Assembly (NCBI RefSeq): GCF_001879105.1
Contig: NZ_MLCF01000002.1
Location: 124,001-188,000 of the forward strand
DNA: 64,000 nt
Direction: 5' to 3'
Origin: Mangrovactinospora gilvigrisea
GTDB taxonomy: Bacteria > Actinomycetota > Actinomycetes > Streptomycetales > Streptomycetaceae
The translations under genes were made by a program, and so were the position numbers. Below are positions 33,328-42,922 of the stretch, in pieces (the stretch's first letter is position 1; the number at the start of each line of letters is the position of its first letter). The notes below the pieces were generated by a model. That model was not told the origin of the DNA. It saw only the letters and a program-made list of their open reading frames with translations, and searched no databases.

Positions 33328-34245
33328 ATGGCGGACATGAGCATGCAGCAGGGAGGCCAGTCGCACGAGACGGGCCTGCGCAAGGCCATGGACGACGTCG
33401 CACGGCAACGCGGGCTCGGTGCGGTGGTCGCCGAGGCGCGCCTGCCGCTGAAGTACAGGAGCGCCGACGTGAACTGGACGTGGGTGGCGGCTGCCGGACT
33501 GGTCGTGGGCATCCTGGCCCTGGGCGTCATCGGCGGCAGCAGCCAGGTGCTCCATCTCATCGTCCTGGCCGCCGCGCTGGCCGCCTTCGGCTACCTGGTG
33601 ATGCGCGCGTTCAGGATGCGCTCCGGCACGGGCGCGAGGAGCACCGCAAGCACGACGTTGCCGGCACGCGGCGGCGTCCAGATTGCGCAGGCGCTCCAGG
33701 GCGGCGCGATCTGGGGGCTGCACAGTGCGCGCGGCGGGCAGGAGTTGCGCATCTACACCTGGCCCGAGGTGACCAGGCTGCGGATGATCCGGTTGCAGAC
33801 CCGGCAGACCGCGGGTGTGCTCTCCCACACGAGCGTCCAGCACGCGCTCCAGGTCGACCAGGAGGGTCTGCCCCCGCTGGTCGTCAGGCGCGTCGGCACC
33901 GGCAGGTCCCAGGACCTGACGCGCGTGGCGCTGGCGATCGAGGACGCCCACACCGCGTACGTGATCGCCGCCGCCCTCGACGCACTGCGCGGCGGCGCCA
34001 CGTATTCCTTCGGCGCCGCCGAAGTCGCCCCCGAGGGTGTGCGCACCCGGGGCGAGCTGACACCCTGGTCCCAGCTCGCGGACGTGGCCTCCCTGATGCC
34101 CTACACCTATTCGGGTACGAGCTCGAGCACTCTGGTCCTGCGCCGCCACGACGGCAAGCGCATCAAGGCGATCCACCCCGAGGACCTCGTCAACGCCCGC
34201 GCGTTCATCGAGGTCCTGGAGCAGGCCGCGACCCACCCGCGGTAG
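33328..34245 (+). CDS. Membrane protein with a large cytoplasmic C-terminal region
   Basis: The 305-residue protein has two adjacent transmembrane helices (TWVAAAGLVVGILALGVIGG and LHLIVLAAALAAFGYLVMRA, about residues 52-95). The rest is a soluble domain with two similar halves (WGLHSARGGQELRIYTWPEV, TLVLRRHDGKRIKAIHPEDL), resembling PH-like bacterial domains. The ATG at 33328 follows GAGGGGG. Nothing in the neighbourhood defines its role. Confidence 0.65.
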   Translation: MADMSMQQGGQSHETGLRKAMDDVARQRGLGAVVAEARLPLKYRSADVNWTWVAAAGLVVGILALGVIGGSSQVLHLIVLAAALAAFGYLVMRAFRMRSGTGARSTASTTLPARGGVQIAQALQGGAIWGLHSARGGQELRIYTWPEVTRLRMIRLQTRQTAGVLSHTSVQHALQVDQEGLPPLVVRRVGTGRSQDLTRVALAIEDAHTAYVIAAALDALRGGATYSFGAAEVAPEGVRTRGELTPWSQLADVASLMPYTYSGTSSSTLVLRRHDGKRIKAIHPEDLVNARAFIEVLEQAATHPR

Positions 34246-34349
34246 GGCTGCCGCCCGCGGACAGCAGTTAGCGTGCTCGAACTGTGGGATGCGCCAGCGG
34301 AGCTCGGAACTGCCACGACGCAACATATGGTGAAGATAGGATCTTGGCC

Positions 34350-35504
34350 ATGCCGATGGGATACGCGGCGCCGACGGCGCTATTTGCCTGGTGCACTTTC
34401 TTCGCCGTCGTCGCACCGCGGCGGCCCCGCCTCTCGGCACGATTGAGCTTCTGGTTCGGGCTGATCATCAACGAGGTGCCGTTCCTCGTCGTATACGCCC
34501 TGGTGGCGACCTCGGCGCTCACGGCAGCCCAGGGCGACCTGGCGTCGACCGGCGCCAAGGTGACAGCCGTCGTGGCCCTCCTCACCGTCGTCGGCCTCGT
34601 GATCGCCGCCCGTCGTGGCGTGCGCTCCGATCGCGTTGTCGAGCAGGCTCTTCGGGAAGGGCTGGGGGCCGACTGGCGCGAGCGGGTGCGGGTGCCGCTG
34701 CGTCGGCACCGGCCGTGGGCTCGCATCATGCTGGTGCCGTTCTACCGCCGTAGGGGCGACGTCCAGCGGATCCGCAACATCAGTTACGGGGATGCCGGGC
34801 GTCGTAACCTCCTCGACGTCTACCAACGTCGCGGCGCGCCGGCCGACGGCCCGGTCCTGGTCTACTTCCACGGCGGCGGCTTCACCGGCGGCGAGAAGAG
34901 CCGCGAGGCGATTCCTCTGCTGAACCGGCTCGCCAGCCAGGGCTGGGTGTGCGTCAGCGCCAACTACCGCTTGATGCCGCAGACTTCGTTTCCCGGCCAC
35001 CAGATCGACGCCAAGAAGGTCATCGCCTGGGTGCGCAAGCACGGTCCCGACTACGGAGCCGACCCGTCGCGGCTGTTCCTGGCGGGCAGCTCCGCGGGCT
35101 CCAATCTGGCATCGATGTGCGCGTTCACGCCGAACGATCCGGCGTACCAGCCGGGATTCGAGTCCGTCGACACATCGGTCACCGCGGCGATCTGCCTCTA
35201 CGGCTACTACGGCGACTTCTTCGGCGAGACACCTGATGTGCCGCCGTCCCCGAACCAACCGCTCCCCTACCTCCACGCCGGTGCGCCGCCGATGTTCATC
35301 GCCCACGGCACCAAGGATGCGCTGGCCAGCGTCGAGGGCGCCCGCTACTTCGTCGACCGGCTGCGTCAGGTCGGCGGCGGCACGGTCGTCTACGCCGAAC
35401 TCCCCGGCGGCCAGCACTCATTCGATGTGTTTCACTCCGCGCGCTTCGAGGCGGTGGTCGACGGCGTCGAGGCCTTCACCGACTTGGTCGGTCCGGAACG
35501 CTAG
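34350..35504 (+). CDS. Membrane-anchored alpha/beta hydrolase (HSL/BD-FAE-like esterase)
   Basis: The 384-residue protein has three N-terminal transmembrane helices (YAAPTALFAWCTFFAVVA, FGLIINEVPFLVVYALVA, VTAVVALLTVVGLVIAA) followed by a hydrolase with HGGG in YFHGGGFTGG (oxyanion), nucleophile Ser in LAGSSAGSN, Asp in HGTKDAL and His in GGQHSFD. It probably hydrolyses an ester with the active site on the cytoplasmic or outer face depending on topology. The ATG at 34350 follows AGGATC. Confidence 0.8.
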   Translation: MPMGYAAPTALFAWCTFFAVVAPRRPRLSARLSFWFGLIINEVPFLVVYALVATSALTAAQGDLASTGAKVTAVVALLTVVGLVIAARRGVRSDRVVEQALREGLGADWRERVRVPLRRHRPWARIMLVPFYRRRGDVQRIRNISYGDAGRRNLLDVYQRRGAPADGPVLVYFHGGGFTGGEKSREAIPLLNRLASQGWVCVSANYRLMPQTSFPGHQIDAKKVIAWVRKHGPDYGADPSRLFLAGSSAGSNLASMCAFTPNDPAYQPGFESVDTSVTAAICLYGYYGDFFGETPDVPPSPNQPLPYLHAGAPPMFIAHGTKDALASVEGARYFVDRLRQVGGGTVVYAELPGGQHSFDVFHSARFEAVVDGVEAFTDLVGPER

Positions 35505-35639
35505 ACCCTCTCGTACCTCGGCCCCAACATTGCCGTCGCCGTAGCCCTGTAACGGGATTGGGTTCGGATCGTGGCTCAGACAAGATTCTCGTAGCCGATG
35601 ATCACGGGACCAACGGGGATAGTGACTGCGTCATTCTGG

Positions 35640-35820
35640 CGAGACCCAAGGGTGTCTGGCGACGTGCTCGTCTTGTTGCTTCGGCAGGTGGGACCCATGA
35701 TCATCGATTCGGTCGCCGGTGTCGACGGCGCCCTGGTCATCACCGCGTGCACCCGTGACAGCCCCGTCCCGTACACCGGCTGCGGCCACGAGTGTGGCCG
35801 GCGAGTCCGTTGTCGGGCCG
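35640..35820 (+). pseudogene. ISL3-family transposase N-terminal remnant
   Basis: The frame reads LLLRQVGPMIIDSVAGVDGA, then LVITACTRDSPVPYTGCGHE and CGRRVR. This matches the N-terminus of ISL3 transposases (hydrophobic lead, DSV-x-x-x-DG-x-L-x-I, then the CxxC zinc finger), but it ends after the first Cys pair. The rest of 35505-36225 shows no gene. Confidence 0.5.
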
Positions 35821-36225
35821 GGGCCCACATTCAGGGACACGAGGCATCCGGGACCAGACCCGCCTGCAGGAGTGTTCCCTCACCTCCTCGCCGCGACGGG
35901 ACATCCGAAGCGCCACCGGCCCGTTGCAGAGGTGCATTCGCAGGAGACGCCCGCCGAGGCCGGCCGCACCGGCAACACGACCACCGCTCCTGGCGATCAC
36001 AGCCCGCAACGGTCCTTGCGCCGGTCGGGCGGACTCCGCGGCCGCTGGCTACACCGAGGCCGACGTGGCCTCAAAGCCCGGGCAAGCCTTCAGACGCTTG
36101 GCCGTCCAGTCGACGGATCCACCGAGTGCAGTCACCTCCCTTCACCGCGGCACGCTCTGCGCCACGGAAGCGCCTTGCCGCCGCGGCCGGGACGAGACCG
36201 ACGCGGACACCACCGCGGTGGTGTT

Positions 36226-36474
36226 TCACACCGACGGACGGTGGTCGCCCGAAGACGGGGCCGACCGCGTGTCGGTCAGATCGACTTCCAGGAAGAACCG
36301 CAGGCCGCCGGGGATGTTCTCCACGTAGCGGGACGTGTGTGGGGTGAGCGCCGCACTGATCCGCGCTGCGACCAACACGGCCTGTTCCGCCGGCCCGGTG
36401 ACCATCACGTGGACGGCGTCTGGGTTCGGCGGACGGTCAGCGCACGCGGCCGCTGATAGATCGATACGGTTCAC
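36226..36474 (-). CDS. Small beta/alpha protein, copy 1 of a second duplicated family
   Basis: The 82-residue protein (VHVMVTGPAEQAVLVAARIS, TSRYVENIPGGLRFFLEVDL) is related to the protein at 44209-44433: V-x-V-x-[VI]-TGP-x-[EQ], then R-Y-[VI]-E-x-IPGGLR. The GTG at 36474 follows GGAG. Both are about 75-80 residues and stand alone. The family is unknown to me; the fold looks like a split beta-alpha-beta. Confidence 0.6.
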   Translation of the reverse strand: MNRIDLSAAACADRPPNPDAVHVMVTGPAEQAVLVAARISAALTPHTSRYVENIPGGLRFFLEVDLTDTRSAPSSGDHRPSV

Positions 36475-36724
36475 ATCAGCTCCAACGCAGTCGTATCCGG
36501 ATAGGACACTGCCCGCTCACGCACCACGCGTACTGGCATGTGCGAACGTCAGGTGCATCTTCACGATCTCATCGCCAGTGCGGCTTCGGCGCGGGCCGTG
36601 GCGCCATGTGCCGGAAGCGGGAATCCGGTTGAGTGCCAGCCCATGCTCGCCGCCGGATGGTTCTCTGCTCTGATCCCCGCAGGCGCCTTCCCAAGATGGG
36701 CAGGTGGTCCAGGATTGGTCCGTC

Positions 36725-36922
36725 TCAGCCCCACGCTTCGGGTCCGCCGCCGCGCCACTCCACCATCCGCGGATCGGTGATGTCGAGGTTTTCAAAGCCG
36801 GACCGGCGGGCGAACTCCTCGACATCCTGGCGGCCGAAGGCGCGGCCGACGTGGATGCCGGTGACATCCACCCGGCGGCTCCCGTGCTCGTCGGGCGGGT
36901 GGACGATGATCGGCGTCGCCAT
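36725..36922 (-). CDS. Small conserved actinobacterial protein
   Basis: The 65-residue protein (MATPIIVHPPDEHGSRRVDV, GRAFGRQDVEEFARRSGFE) belongs to a family often seen in Streptomyces with IIVHPP near the start. The ATG at 36920-36922 lies 118 bp from the divergent gene at 37041. Function unknown. Confidence 0.65.
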   Translation of the reverse strand: MATPIIVHPPDEHGSRRVDVTGIHVGRAFGRQDVEEFARRSGFENLDITDPRMVEWRGGGPEAWG

Positions 36923-37040
36923 ACCGCCAGAATGCGCCTGTTCCGAGGGGCGCGCATGTCCAGCCGGACCGCGAACACTGCGCCCAAGGTAGCGCCGGTG
37001 CGCCTTGCATCCCGAGGTCGATGGCAGAAGCATCGAGGCC

Positions 37041-37364
37041 ATGAGCAACCCCACCGGCAACGGCGCCGCACCCCCACCGACGGTCGCCTATGCCTTCCGC
37101 ACCACCGACGACCCGACCTGGTACGGGCAGCCCGACCTGCGCACCGTGAGCTACCAGGATCTTGAGGCGGTCCACCGGTTCGCCCCCGCCGACAAGGGCA
37201 ACCGCTTCCACGGCAAGCATCTGGTCCTGCGCTGCGCCGACTTGCCCCTGGACGGCGGTGACGTCAGCCAGTACGCACTTCAGGTGAAGCCCGAGGCCGG
37301 GTCCCTGATCGCCGTGCACCTGACCGCGAACCTCCTCGGCGAGCTCATCCCCGGAGCCGTGTAG
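37041..37364 (+). CDS. Small protein of unknown function
   Basis: The 107-residue protein (VAYAFRTTDDPTWYGQPDLR, DKGNRFHGKHLVLRCADLPL, SLIAVHLTANLLGELIPGAV) has no recognised domain. It starts at an ATG 118 bp from the divergent IIVHPP gene. Composition is that of a genuine coding frame, and no signal peptide is present. Confidence 0.6.
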   Translation: MSNPTGNGAAPPPTVAYAFRTTDDPTWYGQPDLRTVSYQDLEAVHRFAPADKGNRFHGKHLVLRCADLPLDGGDVSQYALQVKPEAGSLIAVHLTANLLGELIPGAV

Positions 37365-37378
37365 GAGGCGTTCGGGGG

Positions 37379-37893
37379 TCAGAAGGGGCCGTGCCGCAGC
37401 ATCCGCTCCAGCTCAAGGAGGACCTGCGGGCCGTCGTGCGGGCCGGTGGCCGCCAGCAGGTGCACCACCAGGCCGGTGCAGGCGGCCAGCCCGGCCACCG
37501 TGGCCAGGAGCCCGGGCACGTCGCGGATGCGCAGGGCTGCCAACCGGCGGCGCGCCGCGACCTCGTCCGGCCCGTCCAGCAGATCCTCAAGGACGGCGCG
37601 CGCCGCCCCGATGTCGAGTCCGCCGTCGGGGTGGTAGAGCGCGTCAACCACCTTCTGGGGATCGTCGAGGTCCTTGGCGTCGGCCAGCACCGCGGTGGTC
37701 GCCGCTGCGGCCAGCGCCACGCCCCGCCCGGGGCATTCGACCCGCCGGGGCCGCCGTCGTCGCGGTCGGCGCCGAGTTGCTCAGCCAGCAGGGCTTCCAG
37801 GGCCTTCCATGCCGGTGCGTGCGACGGGGTGGCGGACGGCGTCATCGCCGCGCCGACTAACGCGATCACGATCCTGCTGTCGGCCTGCTTCAT
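37379..37893 (-). pseudogene. Frameshifted small protein
   Basis: The first part (ATG 37893: MKQADSRIVIALVGAAMTPS, KALEALLAEQLGADRDDGGP) and the second part (LAAAATTAVLADAKDLDDPQ, VVDALYHPDGGLDIGAARAV, ending MLRHGPF) join across the GCCCCGCCCGGGGC stretch near 37722-37733, where one base is inserted or lost. If corrected it is a protein of about 171 residues. Function unknown. Confidence 0.55.
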
Positions 37894-38199
37894 GCGCCCC
37901 AGTCTCCCGGGCGATCCGCTGCTGTTGCGGGCGGTTTGCCCAATCTCGCGTTCGCAGCGCGGATGCCCCGGTCCGGGTTGCGGGTGCCGGACCGGGGCTC
38001 CTCGGCCGACGCTACGCCACAGCCCGTGCCGGACGGGCCGCTTCAACCGATGCAACGTGGCGGTCCGTCACAGGTACTGCGGCGTCCGGGGGCACGAGTC
38101 GGGTCGGCGCAGCATCCTCGTCCCCGGGCAGAGAGGTCTCTGTTCTCGGTCCCCGGCTGCGGTCCGAGCGGCTTCGGCCCCATGATCCTTCTAGATCAT

Positions 38200-38800
38200 C
38201 ATCGGCCGAGGGTCAGCCTGCCACCCGGGCTCGCACCGGTTCGGGTGCCCGGCCGTATCCAGCCCCCTGCAGCCGACGTTGACGGGGTGCATGCGGTTTT
38301 GGGCGATGACTCTCCCGCCGCCGTATGCCAGGGCCGGGTGGAAGTCGGCGCTCGTACCCCCACCCGGCCCCTGCACGGTGCGGTCGCGGCCCGCCCTACC
38401 CTCAAGGGCTGCGACCGCCCACCATGCAGCGCGATCGTCCGGCCGAGCGAGGCCGATGCCGGACCTTGGGGAGCGTCGCCGGCCGACGCCCCGTCGGGGA
38501 CGGCCCGCCGTTCGGCGGCACAACGCGCACCGGGGCGACCGGACAGGTCGGGCGCCGCCGGTGGCAGGCGAGGCAGATCGGGGAGTTGGTGCTGGCTTCG
38601 GGATGGAGGATGACGGCCTCCACGGTCTGGTTCGAACGACCTGGGCCTCGCCGGCGGCAGCCGCTCATCTGGCCGCCTCGCCGCGGGTACTGCCCAACGC
38701 GCTCGGCCGTCGGCACAGGCTTCGAGCAAGATGGCCGCACAGCCGTGTGGCAGGGCCGCCTCCCCCCGGACGCCGGCCCTGCCACCCCTCAGCAGAACAG
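38200..38800 (-). pseudogene. Degraded DUF4232-like gene
   Basis: The minus-strand frame contains RSNQTVEAVILHPEASTNSP, which aligns with RSTQKVEAVTVQRGASTYSP in the intact DUF4232 region at 50362. Upstream and downstream pieces (for example GHPNRCEPGWQADPRPMM) lie in other frames. The copy is too damaged to function. The remainder of 37894-38984 has no gene. Confidence 0.45.
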
Positions 38801-38983
38801 CGCCGAGCATCGCTGATAGTAGCGGGAGGCCGGCGTCATCGAGCAACACCCTTGCCCCTGAGGGAAATTGTTCCCGCGGTGCACGCCGGAATCATGGGGG
38901 CGCACGGGAACATCCTCGACCGGCGCCCTCACCGGCAACTGTCAGCACGCCAGGTGTTCCGTGGTGATGGGGATCTCCGGATT

Positions 38984-39006
38984 TGGTTCTGACCGCAGTT
39001 CCGTGA
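38984..39006 (+). repeat. ISL3 terminal inverted repeat, left
   Basis: TGGTTCTGACCGCAGTTCCG followed by TGA mirrors the right end at 40663-40685. Confidence 0.85.
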
Positions 39007-39009
39007 CGC

Positions 39010-40662
39010 TCATGGTCGGGTGAGGATGCGTATCCGGAGAAGCCGGAAGGACGCCCGGTTGTACATGCTTCTCTTGATCGTTTTCACTCGGTTCACGTTG
39101 CCCTCGACGACGCCGGAGCTCCAGTCCAGGGTTAGGCCTGCGGTGACGGCGGCCAGGTCCTGGCGGAGGAAGCCGCCGAAGCCGCGCACGGGCGCGGGAG
39201 CCTCTTGCTCAGTCTGGCGTATCCAGTCGATCAGCAGGTGTCCGCGGCGGTGGGCGAGCAGGTCGTGGAAGGTGCGGGCGAGGTCGCAGACGCGGTTGAT
39301 GTCGGGGCAGGCGGTCCGGACCTGGAGCAGTCGTTTGTCGTCCTTCGCGCTGAGGTCTTCCCTGCGGCACATGATCCACGAGGTGATCTTCCTTGGGCTG
39401 GGGATGTCGGCGCGGACGGGTTCGGCGGTGCCGTCGCGTAGGGCGGCGAAGTGCTTGCGGATGGCTTGGACGCTGCCGCGATAGCCCTTGGCGCGGATCT
39501 CGGCGAGGACTTGGGTCGCGGTGACGCTTCCGCCGGTGTCGGTGAAGCGCGCAGTGGCGTAGGCCTTGAAGGGGCTAAGGACGCCGGTGGGACGGCGCTC
39601 GTGGGCGGAGGCCAGGAGAATGTCGAGGTCGGTGTCGCGGAAGCGGCGCACGGTCTTGCGGTCCAGGTGGAGCCGGCGTGCGATGGCACTGATGGTCCAG
39701 CCGGTGTCCACGAGGCTCCGGACGTCAGCGTGGCGCTGCCGGGTCCGCTCAACGATCTGGGTGCGGGGCGGGGCAGAGGGTGGAAGCTCGGTGACCGTGA
39801 TGGCCGCCGCCAGGGGAACGGCAGCCTCCCCCTCGGTATGTTTTCGCAGGCACGAGCGGTGCTGATGACAGGTCTTCTCCACGGCCACGCCGAGGTTTTG
39901 CAGCAGGTGCCAGCGGTCTGCGACCTCCAGGGCGTCCGGCGCTGCTTCCTTGATCGCTTTGCTGTAGGCGGTGGCGCGGTCCCGGCAGATGACCTCGGCG
40001 CCGGGATGCGCGGTGAGCCAGGCGGCGAAGGTGGCGGCCTCGCGGTCGGGCAGGACGTCGACAACGCGGCCGGATTCGACGTCGACCAGCACGGTGCCGT
40101 AGCGCTTGCCTCTGCGGAAGGCGAAGTCGTCGACGCCGAGTACCCGCGGCGCCTGCTCGGGTACGGCCGGCTCGGTGAGCAGGCCCAGCAGCCGCGTTCG
40201 GCCCGCCGTCAACCGCAGGCGCCGGCACAGCCGTTGGCCCGGACGGCCTCCCAGTTCGACCGCCACCGCATGCTGCCATTGCTTCAGTCCCAGGCTGGAG
40301 CGGCGGTACCGTTCGCTCAGTTGGTCGACCTGCTCGACGAATGTCCGCCTCGGGCACCGGCCGCGGTCGCAGAAGAATCGCCGGACCCGCAATCGGACAG
40401 TCAGGGCCCGCCCGTTCACCGGCAGTCCGGCCAAGCCCCGCTCGTAGGCGGAGTGCACCCGCGACGCCTGCGAGTTACACCCCGGGCAACGTGGCGGCGG
40501 CCCGCATGCCGCCGCTTCGACGAGGAGGCCCTCGACGGTCTCGGTGATGCGCGTCAACCGCACATCGATACCGGAGAACAGAACATCAGCGAGCGATTCG
40601 ACCCCCATGCGCAGGATGTCCCGCAGGGGAACGTTCCTGCATGCCGCCTCCGACCTGGGCAT
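39010..40662 (-). CDS. ISL3-family transposase
   Basis: The protein of up to 550 residues has an N-terminal zinc finger (PPRCPGCNSQASRVHSAYER and FFCDRGRCPRRTF), the ISL3 DDE core (VLGVDDFAFRRGKRYGTVLV, EVICRDRATAYSKAI, EVADRWHLLQNLG, acid at GLTLDWSSGVVEGNVNRVK) and an inserted HTH (WTISAIARRLHLDRKTVRRF). Start 40662 lies inside the right end; the ATG at 40608 (MGVESLADVLFSGIDV) matches the family better. No internal stop is seen, so it may be active. Confidence 0.9.
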   Translation of the reverse strand: MPRSEAACRNVPLRDILRMGVESLADVLFSGIDVRLTRITETVEGLLVEAAACGPPPRCPGCNSQASRVHSAYERGLAGLPVNGRALTVRLRVRRFFCDRGRCPRRTFVEQVDQLSERYRRSSLGLKQWQHAVAVELGGRPGQRLCRRLRLTAGRTRLLGLLTEPAVPEQAPRVLGVDDFAFRRGKRYGTVLVDVESGRVVDVLPDREAATFAAWLTAHPGAEVICRDRATAYSKAIKEAAPDALEVADRWHLLQNLGVAVEKTCHQHRSCLRKHTEGEAAVPLAAAITVTELPPSAPPRTQIVERTRQRHADVRSLVDTGWTISAIARRLHLDRKTVRRFRDTDLDILLASAHERRPTGVLSPFKAYATARFTDTGGSVTATQVLAEIRAKGYRGSVQAIRKHFAALRDGTAEPVRADIPSPRKITSWIMCRREDLSAKDDKRLLQVRTACPDINRVCDLARTFHDLLAHRRGHLLIDWIRQTEQEAPAPVRGFGGFLRQDLAAVTAGLTLDWSSGVVEGNVNRVKTIKRSMYNRASFRLLRIRILTRP

Positions 40663-40685
40663 TCACGGAACTGCGGTCAGAACCA
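40663..40685 (-). repeat. ISL3 terminal inverted repeat, right
   Basis: TCACGGAACTGCGGTCAGAA followed by CCA mirrors the left end. Confidence 0.85.
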
Positions 40686-40916
40686 GATTCAACGATCCCT
40701 ATCAGTGGTAGGGCTCCGGAGTAGGGAAGCCGGATTCGCCTGCAGTCGACGGCGGCTTGCGGGTACCCGCCCTTATGTCCTCCGATGAGAGTCCCCGCGC
40801 CGTCAACCCCCCAAGCGGCGCGGGGACTCGGCGCACGGCCCCAGATCACGACGGACCCAGGCGCACGCGCTAGGGAACGGCCGGCAGGCAAGCGGCCGCA
40901 GGTTCGTCGTGGTGCG

Positions 40917-41594
40917 TCAGTGTTGCGCTCTCAACTGGCGAAGGATCCGGCGGGAGCCGTCGATCAGCCCGAGGCGGGCGGCGAAGATCTGGGCGAGCAG
41001 CTGGTCGGCCGCCTCCTCTAGTCCCAGACCGCACGCGTCGGCGAGCACGCCGGCCGCCTGATGGACCACCGCCCGATGCAACATTGGCACCTCCAACGGG
41101 GCGCGCTCAAGCAGCGAACCGATCTCCCGCGCGATCGCCTTCAAAGCCCGGATCGCCTCCCGGGATGGCAGATCGGGCACGCGCCGGTAGGCGGCCAGCA
41201 CCCCGACGGGTTCGCCTTCCACGTGCACCGGCAGCGCGATCAGCGCGCGCAGCTTCGTGCCGACATCCGGATCGGCCAGCAGCAGCGGCCAGCGGCGCTG
41301 CGGCATGTGGCAGATGTCGGGCACCAGTACCGGCCGGCCCGTTTCGGCCGCCTCCACAGTCGGTCCCTCCCCCACCACGTACTGGGCATCCTCCAGGTCC
41401 AGTGCGCCGTGGTCGGGCCGGGTCCACCACACCGCCTCGGGCCGGCCCCCGGCATACAGCGAGAAGGCCAGCGCATCCGCTTCGCCCACGGCCCGCATCT
41501 GTGCGTCGTCGATCTGGCCGAGTCCGGCCAGGCCCCCGGGTCCGTGGGCAAGGTCGGCAAGCAGTCCGGCCAGGGAACGTGAAGGAGTACGCAT
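40917..41594 (-). CDS. GAF-ANTAR regulator
   Basis: The 225-residue protein has an N-terminal GAF-like sensor (ALAFSLYAGGRPEAVWWTRP, YVVGEGPTVEAAETGRPVLV, RALIALPVHVEGEPVGVLAA) and a C-terminal ANTAR domain (HRAVVHQAAGVLADACGLGL, EEAADQLLAQIFAARLGLID). ANTAR domains bind pairs of hexaloop RNA hairpins and block termination. The ATG at 41592-41594 follows GGGGGTGGAACG. It is divergent from a second GAF-ANTAR gene, sharing about 190 bp. Confidence 0.8.
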   Translation of the reverse strand: MRTPSRSLAGLLADLAHGPGGLAGLGQIDDAQMRAVGEADALAFSLYAGGRPEAVWWTRPDHGALDLEDAQYVVGEGPTVEAAETGRPVLVPDICHMPQRRWPLLLADPDVGTKLRALIALPVHVEGEPVGVLAAYRRVPDLPSREAIRALKAIAREIGSLLERAPLEVPMLHRAVVHQAAGVLADACGLGLEEAADQLLAQIFAARLGLIDGSRRILRQLRAQH

Positions 41595-41787
41595 CGTTCC
41601 ACCCCCTTGACAGTCCGGCATGATGGAGGCGTGCCCTCACGCGGTGGATACCGTGCCGGCGCGCGCCTCTCAATCCCCTCAGGGAAGTTCGATCCGCCGC
41701 CCGGCCCCCGCGGCGGACTGCTAACTACCTCCGCGCCGAAGGCCGGACCTGCCATTGGGTCCGCGTCTGCCCGCTTCGTTCCGGAGT

Positions 41788-42543
41788 ATGGGGGCCTCTG
41801 CCGTGCCCGACCACACCCGTCGATCAACTGACTCCGCGTTTCCGTCTCTTGCCGAAATCGTCCTGGAGTTGGCCGACTCTGGCGATGAGCCGCTTCAGCA
41901 CCTTCGAGGCGCCTGCAGACATCTGACTGCCTGCCTCACGGCCCGCTCTGCCACGGGCCTGTTGATCACCAGCGCGGCCGCGCCGCCCGCGGCGGTGGGC
42001 ACCAACGCCGCCGCGACCGAGCTGGCCGTCCTGGAGACCGCCAGCGCCCGCGGCCCGGGTATGGACTGCCTGCGTGCTGGCCGCACGCAGCCCGAGACTT
42101 CGGTGGCCGATCCGCCGGCCCGGGTGCGCTGGCCCAGGTGGAGCCGCCAAGCACGGCTGCTGGGCTACAGCACCACGCTGTCGCTTCCCCTGGTCCGCCG
42201 CGGTCTGACGGTCGGCTCCGTCACGGTGCTCGGCGCTGCGCCGCTCGCCACGGATCCGGCCCGGCTGCAGGCTGCCGAGCTGCTGGCGGGGGCGGCTGCA
42301 GCCGGTCTGTCCCATCGGCTCCTGCTGGACAAGAGCGAGGAGCGGTGCCGGCAGCTGCAGCGCGCCCTGTACTCCCGCATCCGCATCGAGCAGGCCAAGG
42401 GCGTTCTCAGCGAACGCCTCGGCGTCACCACCGCCCAGGCCTTCACCGTGCTGCGCAATCACGCCCGCTCCCACCAGCAGAAGATCGGCGACGTTTCCCA
42501 GGCCGTCTTGGACGGCCTTCACCTGCCCGACACCTCCGCGTAG
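41788..42543 (+). CDS. GAF-ANTAR regulator, second of a divergent pair
   Basis: The 251-residue protein has a GAF-like region (ATGLLITSAAAPPAAVGTNA, LGYSTTLSLPLVRRGLTVGS) and a clear ANTAR tail (LYSRIRIEQAKGVLSERLGV, TTAQAFTVLRNHARSHQQKI). The IEQAKG motif is the most conserved part of ANTAR domains. The pair is unlike a duplication: the two proteins differ over most of their length. Confidence 0.8.
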   Translation: MGASAVPDHTRRSTDSAFPSLAEIVLELADSGDEPLQHLRGACRHLTACLTARSATGLLITSAAAPPAAVGTNAAATELAVLETASARGPGMDCLRAGRTQPETSVADPPARVRWPRWSRQARLLGYSTTLSLPLVRRGLTVGSVTVLGAAPLATDPARLQAAELLAGAAAAGLSHRLLLDKSEERCRQLQRALYSRIRIEQAKGVLSERLGVTTAQAFTVLRNHARSHQQKIGDVSQAVLDGLHLPDTSA

Positions 42544-42667
42544 CGCAGCAGGGGACAGCACAGCCCTCCGCGCCGCAGGCGCTCGGGACGTGTGGGCGCG
42601 AAGGCGGGTCGTTGGGCCGTACCCCGCGCCACGTCAAGATCCCTACTTTGGTGGTGTGGTCCCTTCG

Positions 42668-42922
42668 ATGCGAGCCCGGCACTGGGCACAGCTGGCGCGG
42701 CAGCGCGCCGCGCACGAACGCGCCCGCGCCGATCTCACCCGGTTGCGGATCCAGCGCGCAGCGTCGTCCAACGGCGACCTGCTGGTCCAGCTTGAAGTGG
42801 CTGCCTCCCACCACCTGGCGAGCGCCGCCCGCAGCGATGCCGCGGCGATGCTTCTGCAGACGTCGGCCGCTCGCCTGGAGCGGGCGGCCGCGCTCGTGCG
42901 GGAGGGCGTGTACCGTCCCTGA
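42668..42922 (+). CDS. Small helical protein downstream of the ANTAR gene
   Basis: The 84-residue, Arg/Ala-rich protein (WAQLARQRAAHERARADLTR, VAASHHLASAARSDAAAMLL) is likely a single long helical bundle. The ATG at 42668 follows GGTGGTGTGG. It follows the ANTAR gene after 124 bp on the same strand. No family is recognised. Confidence 0.55.
   Translation: MRARHWAQLARQRAAHERARADLTRLRIQRAASSNGDLLVQLEVAASHHLASAARSDAAAMLLQTSAARLERAAALVREGVYRP

Larger units (their letters stand above)
38984..40685. mobile_element. ISL3-family insertion sequence, apparently complete
   Basis: The element is about 1.7 kb and bounded by near-perfect 23-bp inverted repeats. It carries one transposase gene on the minus strand that fills almost all of it. 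Flanking 8-bp sequences do not match clearly, so either the target duplication was lost or the ends have been rearranged. Confidence 0.85.
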
